The notes beneath the pieces are model-generated. The model was not told the origin of the DNA and ran no database searches. It saw only the letters and a list, made by a program, of their open reading frames with translations. This document shows, in pieces, positions 54,945 through 64,000 of a stretch of 64,000 nt of DNA. This stretch comes from Allobosea sp. Leaf344 (GTDB taxonomy: Bacteria; Pseudomonadota; Alphaproteobacteria; Rhizobiales; Beijerinckiaceae). The translations under genes were made by a program, and so were the position numbers. The first letter of the stretch is position 1. Every line of letters starts with the position of its first letter. The DNA is taken from NCBI RefSeq assembly GCF_001426225.1, contig NZ_LMRT01000014.1:275514-339513 (forward strand), given 5' to 3'.

Positions 54945-55790
54945 GGGAACCCTCTCCTGTAAGGAGAGGGCAGGGTGAGGTGTCGGGCGTTGGACGCTGT
55001 AGCGATGACCTAACCGAGCCGTTGAGGTTGCACCCCACAGGTCCGGGGACCAGCACCTCACCCCTGCCCTCTCCTTACAGGAGAGGGGTTCCCCGCGGTT
55101 TTGGCGGTGAGAGAGAGATTGCGACGGCTCGTTCTCCTGCAGGAGACGCGGAGCACAAATGGGCGAGGACAGCGCGGGGAACCCTCTCCTGTAAGGAGGG
55201 GGCAGGGTGAGGTGTCGGCCGTTCGACGGTTTACCGTGACCTAACCGCGGTGTCGTGCCCCGCTGGTCCCGGGACCAGCACCTCACCCCTGCCCCTCTCC
55301 TTACAGGAGAGGGGTTCCCCGCGCCTTTGGCGGTGAGGGGGGAGACTGCGACGCCGTCTTCTCCTGCAGGAGGGGCGGAGCACAAATAGGCGAGGACAGC
55401 GCGGGAAACCCTCTCCTGTAAGGAGAGGGCAGGGTGAGGTGTTGGCCGCTTCACACTAAAGCGATGACCTCACCGCCCCGTTTAATCCCGCCCCGCTGGT
55501 CCGGGGGCCAGCACCTCACCCCTGCCCCTCTCCTTACAGGAGAGGGGTTCCCCGCGGTTTTGGTGGCGAGGGGGGAGACTGCGACGCTGTTTTCTTCTGC
55601 AGGAGGGGCGGAGCACAAATAGGCGAGGACAGCGCGGGGAACCCTCTCCTGGAAGGAGAGGGCAGGGTGAGGTGTTGGCCGCTTCACACTAAAGCGATGA
55701 CCTCACCGCCCCGAGGTCCCCGCCCCACTGGTCCACGCCCCATCACCTCACCCCTACCCCTCTCCTTGCAGGAGAGGGGTTCCCCGCGCC
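54945..55790. repeat. Four-copy tandem array of about 230-bp inverted-repeat units
   Basis: The block CCTCTCCTGTAAGGAGAGG-type starts at 54951, 55183, 55410 and 55643 (spacings 232, 227, 233). Each unit has an outer inverted pair: one side reads GGGGAACCCTCTCCTG...AGGGTGAGGTG, and the other CACCTCACCCCTGCCC...AGGAGAGGGGTTCCCC. The central part and the inter-copy linker (TTCTCCTGCAGGAG, then GGCGGAGCACAAATAGGCGA) are also repeated. The two arms could form a cruciform or long hairpin. It fills the gap between the TctC gene and uvrA; I see no gene in it. Confidence 0.85.
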
Positions 55791-55819
55791 CTAGCGGTGA
55801 AGGCGGAGTAGCCGCCCCG

Positions 55820-58852
<3,033 letters not shown>

Positions 58853-59110
58853 GGGGGCTTCCGGTTCGGGATGAGGCGTAGAGATAGGGCAAAACTCGCG
58901 CCATGCCAGCCCGGCAGCCGGCAGGCAGGCATGCTTATCACGCGGTCGCACGGTCGCGGCAGCGACTGTGGCACCGGTGCTGACAGCCCATGGCAGCAGC
59001 GGCACCGGCACAAAACGTCGCAGTCGCGGAACCCGGAGCGCGTCCCGGCATTATTCGATCACGATAACTGTCACCCCCAACCCAGCCCCTGCCACCGAGT
59101 CATTGCTTTC

Positions 59111-59506
59111 ATGTCGCCGCGTATCCTGATCGTCGAAGACGAGGCCCTGGTCGCCCTGGAAATCGAAGCCATCATCGAGGATCTCGGGCTGTCGGCCGTC
59201 GGCATCGCGCCGGACAGGCGCACCGCGCTGCATCTGGCGCGGGAAAACCCGGATATCGCGCTGGTCGATCTGCATCTGCGCGACGGGCTGACCGGTCCCG
59301 ATATCGGGCGCGAACTGGCCGAGCGGGGCGTCTCCGTGGTCTTCGTCACGGCCAATCCCCGCCTCGTCGCCAAGGGTGTGCCGGGCGCCTATGGCGTCAT
59401 CGAGAAGCCGACCGAGGAGACGCTGATCGCCGACGCCATCGCCTATGCGATGCAGCGCCGCGGCGGCCAGGCGGCGACGCCTCCCGCTAATCTGATCGCC
59501 TTCTGA
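59111..59506 (+). CDS. Single-domain response regulator (receiver only)
   Basis: 131 residues: MSPRILIVEDEALVALEIEA has the acidic pocket, Asp53 in ALVDLHLRDG is the phosphoacceptor, VVFVTAN contains the switch Thr and VIEKPTEET the conserved Lys. There is no output domain; the final 15 residues are unstructured. No histidine kinase is adjacent, so it may act as a phosphate sink or protein-binding regulator, as single-domain receivers related to CpdR/DivK do. Confidence 0.88.
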   Translation: MSPRILIVEDEALVALEIEAIIEDLGLSAVGIAPDRRTALHLARENPDIALVDLHLRDGLTGPDIGRELAERGVSVVFVTANPRLVAKGVPGAYGVIEKPTEETLIADAIAYAMQRRGGQAATPPANLIAF

Positions 59507-59524
59507 GGCGGCGGGAGCCGTCTC

Positions 59525-59938
59525 TCACCCCGCCAGAACGGCCGTGGCCTCGATCTCGACCAGGGCGTCGGGCTCGACGAGTGCGACCACCTGCACCACC
59601 GCCATCGCCGGGAAGTGCCGGCCCATCACCTCGCGATAGATCGGACCGAGCTCCTTCAGGCTGCCGCGATAGGCCTCGATATCGGTGACGTACCAGGTCA
59701 GCCGCACGATATCCTCGATGGACGCGCCGCCGGCCTCCACCACGGCCTTGATGTTCATCAGCGTCTGGCGCAGCTGCGGCAGGAAGCCCTTGGCGAAGAC
59801 GCCGGCCTCGTCCCAGCCGACCAGCCCGCCGGTGACGAGCACGCGTCCCTGCGCCACCATGCCGTTGGCATAGCCGCGCGGCGTCGGCCAGCCCTCGGGA
59901 AGGATGGCGCGGGAGAGGGGGGAATCAGACATCGGCAT
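59525..59938 (-). CDS. RidA (YjgF/YER057c/UK114) family protein
   Basis: 137 residues. RidA deaminates reactive enamine/imine intermediates. Family parts: GYANGMVAQGRVLVTGGLVG, LRQTLMNIKAVVEAGGASIE, VRLTWYVTDIEAYRGSLKEL and the C-terminal VQVVALVEPDALVEIEATAV (with an Arg/Glu pattern of the wider YjgF group; the classical Arg of RidA proper is not obvious). It is the last gene of the CoA-ligase operon, 40 bp beyond that gene, which hints at an enamine/imine intermediate in the pathway. Confidence 0.88.
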   Translation of the reverse strand: MPMSDSPLSRAILPEGWPTPRGYANGMVAQGRVLVTGGLVGWDEAGVFAKGFLPQLRQTLMNIKAVVEAGGASIEDIVRLTWYVTDIEAYRGSLKELGPIYREVMGRHFPAMAVVQVVALVEPDALVEIEATAVLAG

Positions 59939-59978
59939 CGCCTCGCTTTCGGCCGTTCCGGCGCGTCACTGGTTCGGC

Positions 59979-61625
59979 TCAGGCCTGGCCGCGTGCCATC
60001 TGGCGCAGGGCGAAGCGCTGCAGCTTGCCGGTCGGCGTCTTCGGCAGGGCCGCGACGATCTCGATGGCGCGGGGATATTTATAGGGCGCGATACCCGCCT
60101 TGACATGGTCCTGCAAGGCCTTGACCAGCTCCGGACCGGGCTGGACGCCCTCGCGCAGCACGACATAGGCCTTGACGATCTGGCCGCGCTCGGGATCGGG
60201 CGCGCCGACCACGCCGCATTCCGCCACCGAGGGATGGGTCAGCAGGCAGACCTCCACCTCCGGCCCGGCGATGTTGTAGCCGGCCGAAACGATCATGTCG
60301 TCATTGCGGGCCTGATACCAGAAATACCCGTCGGCATCGCGCAGATAGGTGTCGCCGGTGACGTTCCAGCCATCCAGCACGTAATTCGCCTGCCGCGGAT
60401 CGGCGAGATAGCGGCAGCCCGTCGGCCCGCGCACGGCGAGCCGCCCCGGCGTGCCGTCCGGCAGCTCGCGCCCCTCCGCATCGATGATCCTTGCCTCGTA
60501 GCCGGGAACCGGCAGGCCGGTGGCGCCCGGGCGGATCCTGTCGCGCGGCGCGCCGATGAAGATGTGCAGCATCTCTGTCGCGCCGATGCCGTCCATCAGC
60601 ATCAGCCCGGTCTTGGCCAGCCAGGCCTCGAAGGTCGGCTTGGGCAGCGCTTCGCCGGCCGAGACGCAGATGCGCAGGCTCGAGACGTCGCGGCCGTCCA
60701 GCCGGTCGAGCATGGCCCGATAGGCGGTCGGCGCGGTGAAGCAGACGCTGGCGCGATAGCGCTCGATCGCGTCGATCAGATCGGGCGGGCCGGCCTTCTC
60801 CGGCAGGATCATGGTGGCGCCGATCCGCATCGGGAACAGCACCAGCCCGCCGAGGCCGAAGGTGAAGGCGAGCGGCGGCGAGCCGATGAAGCGATCATCC
60901 GGGGAGGCCTGCAGCACGCGCGCGCCATAGGCGTCGCAGATCGCCAGCAGATCGCGATGGAAATGCATCGTGCCCTTCGGCTCGCCGGTCGTGCCGGAGG
61001 TAAAGCCGATCAGGCAGACATCGTCGCTGGCCGTCGCGGCCGCGGCGAAGCCCTCATAGCCCGGCTGCGCCATCAGCGTCTCCAGACTCTCGGCGCCGCC
61101 ATCGCCCCAGCAGATGATGCGCGCGAGCTCCGGCGCCTGCGCCTGCGCGGCCTGCAGGTCGGGCAGCAGCCGGTGGTCGCAGAGCGCCAGCGCGATGCTG
61201 GCCTTGCGGATCGGATAGACGAGCTCGCCCGCCCGCAGCATCGGCATGGTCGCGACCGCGACGCCCCCGGCCTTGAGCACGGCGAGATAGGAAGCGACCA
61301 TCATCGGCGTGTTCGCCGCCCGCAGGAGCACGCGATTGCCGGGGACGAGGCCAAGATCGCGCGTCAGCACATTGGCGATGCGGTTCACCTGCGCGGCGAG
61401 CTCTGCATAGCTCCAGGCGAGCCCCGGCGCGACGATCGCTGTTCTCGCGCCGCGCCCCTCGGTGACGTGCCGGTCGAGGAGTTCGGAGACGCAGTTCAGC
61501 CGCTCGGGATAGGAGAGGCCGGCCTCGGCGAGGCGCAGATCGGGCCAGCTCTCCGGCGGCGGCAGGTGGTCGCGCGCGAAGCTGTCGAGATGGCCCGAGG
61601 GTGACAGGGCAACCGGCATCGTCAC
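59979..61625 (-). CDS. Aryl-CoA ligase, benzoate/2-aminobenzoate-CoA ligase type
   Basis: Activates an aromatic or related acid to its CoA ester with ATP. 548 residues of the ANL superfamily: P-loop-like [69 protein letters not shown] near the end. The N-terminal [16 protein letters not shown] resembles benzoate- and 2-aminobenzoate-CoA ligases. Operon with a RidA protein and beta-oxidation-like enzymes. The GTG start at 61625 overlaps the TGA of the acyl-CoA dehydrogenase gene (GTGA). Confidence 0.83.
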   Translation of the reverse strand: MTMPVALSPSGHLDSFARDHLPPPESWPDLRLAEAGLSYPERLNCVSELLDRHVTEGRGARTAIVAPGLAWSYAELAAQVNRIANVLTRDLGLVPGNRVLLRAANTPMMVASYLAVLKAGGVAVATMPMLRAGELVYPIRKASIALALCDHRLLPDLQAAQAQAPELARIICWGDGGAESLETLMAQPGYEGFAAAATASDDVCLIGFTSGTTGEPKGTMHFHRDLLAICDAYGARVLQASPDDRFIGSPPLAFTFGLGGLVLFPMRIGATMILPEKAGPPDLIDAIERYRASVCFTAPTAYRAMLDRLDGRDVSSLRICVSAGEALPKPTFEAWLAKTGLMLMDGIGATEMLHIFIGAPRDRIRPGATGLPVPGYEARIIDAEGRELPDGTPGRLAVRGPTGCRYLADPRQANYVLDGWNVTGDTYLRDADGYFWYQARNDDMIVSAGYNIAGPEVEVCLLTHPSVAECGVVGAPDPERGQIVKAYVVLREGVQPGPELVKALQDHVKAGIAPYKYPRAIEIVAALPKTPTGKLQRFALRQMARGQA

Positions 61626-62812
61626 GCTCCCGCTCGGCCCGCCTGCGCCTTCAGCAGGTCGCGGGCGATGACGATCTTCTGAACCTCGGTCGCGCCCTCA
61701 TAGATCCGGAGCGCGCGGATTTCGCGATAGAGCTCCTCGACCTTGACGCCCCGCGTGACGCCGAGCCCGCCATGGATCTGCACGGCGCGGTCGATGACGC
61801 GCTGGGCATTCTCGGTCGCGACCATTTTTGCGAGCGCCGCCTCGCGGGTGACGCGCGCCGCGCCGCGATCCTTGGTCCAGGCGGCGCGATAGACCAGCAG
61901 CGCCGCGGCATCGACCTCGGCCGCGCTGTCGGCGATCGCCGCCTGGGAGAGCTGCAGGTCGCCCAGCGTGCCGCCGAACAGCTTGCGGCGGGAGGCGTGC
62001 GCGATGCTCTCGTGCAGCGCGCGCCGGGCGAAGCCGAGCGCGGCCGCGCCGACCGTCGCGCGAAAAATGTCGAGCGTCGCCATCGCGACCTTGAAGCCTT
62101 CGCCCGGCGCACCGATCCTGTTCTCGACCGGGATCCGGCAGCCATCGAAGCGCAGAGTGGCGAGCGGGTGCGGCGCGATCACGTCGATCCGTTCGCTGAT
62201 CTCCAGCCCCGGCGTTCCCGCCTCGACCAGATAGGCCGAAAGCCCGCGCGCGCCCGGTGCCTCGCCGCTGCGGGCGAAGACGACATAGTGGTCGGCGATG
62301 CCGCCATTCGAGATCCAGCTCTTCTCGCCGTCGATGCGGATATGGGCGTTGCCATCGGCCACCGCCGTCGTCGCCATCGCCGCGACATCCGAGCCGGCTT
62401 CCTTCTCAGAGAGCGCGAAAGCGGCGATGCGGGTGCCTTCGCAGATGCCGGGCAGGATCTTGGCCTTCATCGCCTCCGATCCGGCGAGGCTGATCGCGCC
62501 TGTGCCCAGCCCCTGCATGGCGAAGGCGAAATCGGCGAGCCCGTCGCGGGCGGCCAGGATCTCGCGGGCCAGGCAGAGTGTGCGCACGTCGAGCGCCGGA
62601 GCGAGCCCGCCATAGGCCTCGGGCACCACCGCCCGCAGGAATCCGCCTTCGCCGAGTGCGGTCACGCGCGCGCGGCAGGCCGCGTCGACATCCTCATGCG
62701 GCAGGCCGGGCAGGGTGGCATCGGCCCAATCCGCCAGGGTCTGGGCGAAATGCCGGTGCCGCGGCTCGAAGAAAGGCCAGTCGAGCGTATCGCCGAGAAT
62801 GCCGTCCAGCAT
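61622..62812 (-). CDS. Acyl-CoA dehydrogenase family flavoprotein
   Basis: 396 residues. Typical pieces: [40 protein letters not shown]/substrate region [16 protein letters not shown], and the C-terminal [20 protein letters not shown] with [16 protein letters not shown]. The catalytic Glu position in the C-terminal part is compatible with dehydrogenase activity. The ATG at 62812 is one base after the TGA of the hydratase (TGACATG). Presumably dehydrogenates a dihydro ring-CoA or side-chain product of the pathway. Confidence 0.9.
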   Translation of the reverse strand: MLDGILGDTLDWPFFEPRHRHFAQTLADWADATLPGLPHEDVDAACRARVTALGEGGFLRAVVPEAYGGLAPALDVRTLCLAREILAARDGLADFAFAMQGLGTGAISLAGSEAMKAKILPGICEGTRIAAFALSEKEAGSDVAAMATTAVADGNAHIRIDGEKSWISNGGIADHYVVFARSGEAPGARGLSAYLVEAGTPGLEISERIDVIAPHPLATLRFDGCRIPVENRIGAPGEGFKVAMATLDIFRATVGAAALGFARRALHESIAHASRRKLFGGTLGDLQLSQAAIADSAAEVDAAALLVYRAAWTKDRGAARVTREAALAKMVATENAQRVIDRAVQIHGGLGVTRGVKVEELYREIRALRIYEGATEVQKIVIARDLLKAQAGRAGA

Positions 62813-62813
62813 G

Positions 62814-63647
62814 TCAGTTACCCTCGAAGACCGGCTTCTGCTTCGCCGCGAAGGCATGGTAGGCGCGCGCGAAATCCTCGGTCTGCATGCACAGAGCCTG
62901 CGCCACCGCCTCGGCCTCGATCGCGCTCTCGACCGACATCGCCCATTCCATCTCGAGCATGCGCTTGGTCATGGCGTTGGCGAAGGTCGGGCCGTCGCCG
63001 AGTTCCGCGGCGAGCGCCTGCGCCTGATCGAGCAGGGCGGCGGGCTCCACGAGCCGGTTCAGGAAACCCCAGCGCTCCGCCTCCTCCCCGCGCAGCACCC
63101 GGCCGGTATAGAGCAGCTCCGCCGCCCGGCCCTGGCCGATGATCCGGGGCAGCATCGCGCAGGCGCCCATGTCGCAGCCGGCGAGGCCGACGCGGTTGAA
63201 CAGGAAGGCGATCTTGCTCTGTCCGGTGCCCAGCCTGATGTCGGAGGCCATCGCCATGATCGCGCCCGCGCCGGCGCAGATCCCGTCTATGGCGGCGATC
63301 ACCGGCTGCGGGCAGGCGCGCATCGCCTTGACCAGCTCCCCGGTCATGCGGGTGAATTTCAGCAGGTCCCTGGTCTCCATCGCGACGAGCGGACCGATGA
63401 TCTCGAAGACGTCGCCGCCGGAGCTGAAATTGCCGCCGGCGCCGGTGATCACGATCGCCTTGACCTGCTCTTCCTGCTGCGCGGCGAGGAAGAGATCGGT
63501 CAACTCGCGATAGCTCTCGAAGGTCAGCGGGTTCTTCTTCTCCGGCCGGTTCAGCGTCACGGTCGCGACCTTGCCGGCCACGGCGAGCTGGAAATGCCGC
63601 GGCGTGAAGCCGGCCAGCGGCAGGGTGGTGGCATTGGCCAGGCTCAT
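62814..63647 (-). CDS. Enoyl-CoA hydratase/isomerase (crotonase superfamily)
   Basis: 277 residues of the crotonase fold: [20 protein letters not shown], the CoA/oxyanion segment [13 protein letters not shown], and [20 protein letters not shown] with [20 protein letters not shown]. The usual second acid is in the region GCDMGA (Asp in place of the common Glu-type residue), so hydratase versus lyase activity is uncertain. The ATG overlaps the MarR stop (ATGA). Confidence 0.88.
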   Translation of the reverse strand: MSLANATTLPLAGFTPRHFQLAVAGKVATVTLNRPEKKNPLTFESYRELTDLFLAAQQEEQVKAIVITGAGGNFSSGGDVFEIIGPLVAMETRDLLKFTRMTGELVKAMRACPQPVIAAIDGICAGAGAIMAMASDIRLGTGQSKIAFLFNRVGLAGCDMGACAMLPRIIGQGRAAELLYTGRVLRGEEAERWGFLNRLVEPAALLDQAQALAAELGDGPTFANAMTKRMLEMEWAMSVESAIEAEAVAQALCMQTEDFARAYHAFAAKQKPVFEGN

Positions 63648-64000
63648 CGGCTCTCTCCCTTGCCCGCGGCACCGCGCTGGGCGATCGCATTGTGCAGCGA
63701 GCTCTTGGTGCGCCCCAGCAGCCGGAACAGCTGGGTGATTTCCATGGCGTCGAGCCCGGCGAACAGCTCAGCGATCCAGGCCTCGTGGCGCTCGGCCATG
63801 CCCCTGAACAGCTTGCGCCCCTGCGCCGTCAGCGTCAGCACCTGGACGCGCCGGTCCTGCAGCGCGGCCCGCTTGTCGACCAGCCCGTCGGCCAGCAGCC
63901 CCGCCACCACGGCCGTAACGTTGCCGTTGGAGACCATCAGCCGCTGCGAGACCTCGCCGACCGTCAGACCGGTGGTCGATTTCTCCAGCTGCGCCATCAG
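63644..64000 (-). CDS. MarR-family transcriptional regulator, 5' part outside window
   Basis: The C-terminal ~119 residues of a MarR protein; the frame stays open to the window edge (the Met at 63997 is probably internal, since MarR proteins have about 40 residues before this region). The winged helix is visible as [20 protein letters not shown], then [20 protein letters not shown] and [20 protein letters not shown]. Probably a repressor of the coupled catabolic operon and inactivated by its CoA-thioester intermediate (inference from the MarR/BadR group). Confidence 0.88.
   Translation of the reverse strand: MMAQLEKSTTGLTVGEVSQRLMVSNGNVTAVVAGLLADGLVDKRAALQDRRVQVLTLTAQGRKLFRGMAERHEAWIAELFAGLDAMEITQLFRLLGRTKSSLHNAIAQRGAAGKGESR

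Noticed and set aside
55434..55700. ORFs in the repeat array (for example reading MKRPTPHPALSLQERVP)
   Set aside because: The same peptide recurs in each repeat unit and is an accident of the repeat, not a gene family.
54945..55790. CRISPR array
   Set aside because: Units are about 230 bp inverted repeats with repeated, not unique, spacers; no cas gene nearby.
62818..63690. Alternative open frame over the enoyl-CoA hydratase gene
   Set aside because: The frame ending at 62814 gives the complete crotonase fold; the other frame is Arg/Asp-rich nonsense.

Overview
The window is very GC-rich alphaproteobacterial DNA, most likely from the Hyphomicrobiales (Rhizobiales). A Bosea-like or related Boseaceae/Methylobacteriaceae-type genome is my best guess. 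The basis is the conserved gene order glyA-nrdR-ribD-ribE-ribH-nusB-thiL, the bamE / ubiquinol-cytochrome c chaperone / DUF177 / plsX / fabH / ihfA / merR block, the COX15-speB-argC and alaC-hom-glpX neighbourhoods, a K+-independent proton pyrophosphatase, class I PhaC, and the style of the intergenic palindromic repeats. The genus is an inference, not something shown by the sequence.

Layout. 1-4.2 kb: the end of an L,D-transpeptidase, then a three-gene leftward cassette (sterol-desaturase-like hydroxylase, CelD-type acyltransferase, polysaccharide flippase). 4.4-18.9 kb: housekeeping genes for one-carbon, riboflavin, thiamine and fatty-acid metabolism, the H+-pyrophosphatase, BamE and IHF. 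19-27.3 kb: small transporters and stress proteins (SugE, ferritin-like YciE, LysR, an MhqO/MhqD-like pair, YedK/HMCES, DUF1236). This stretch is interrupted by an AT-richer accessory patch (about 21.5-22.9 kb) that holds the C-terminal remnant of an RTX-type protein. A tRNA-Pro(GGG) gene lies at 27.2 kb. 27.5-38.8 kb: an exopolysaccharide locus (methyltransferase, O-antigen ligase/polymerase, undecaprenyl-phosphate sugar transferase, glycosyltransferase, Wza-like export protein, Wzc/GumC-like co-polymerase, CelD-like acyltransferase, polysaccharide deacetylase). A paired SMR exporter (MdtJ/MdtI-like), preceded by a structured attenuator-like leader, is embedded in it. 38.8-39.9 kb: a RES/Xre toxin-antitoxin pair. 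40-54.8 kb: COX15, agmatinase, argC (with an arginine-rich leader peptide and attenuator), FAH-family hydrolase, FadL, PhaC, AlaC, homoserine dehydrogenase, GlpX and an orphan TctC-type binding protein. 53.5-55.8 kb: two families of intergenic palindromic repeats, one in a four-copy tandem array. 55.8-59.5 kb: uvrA, carrying an in-frame repeat insertion, and a lone receiver protein. 59.5-64 kb: a translationally coupled aromatic-acid catabolic operon (MarR, enoyl-CoA hydratase, acyl-CoA dehydrogenase, aminobenzoate-type CoA ligase, RidA).

The most interesting signals are regulatory. The argC and mdtJI genes each follow a promoter of the form TTGACA-17 bp-CATAT(C/T) whose expected +1 falls on an ATG, followed by a hairpin plus T-tract. 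The argC leader encodes a 19-residue peptide with three consecutive Arg codons, which is the layout of ribosome-mediated attenuation by arginine. The mdtJI leader has nested stems and then a terminator hairpin, and I could not match it to a named riboswitch class. Other notable items are the repeat inserted in uvrA, the pseudokinase-like Wzc homologue, and the RidA-containing CoA-ligase operon.
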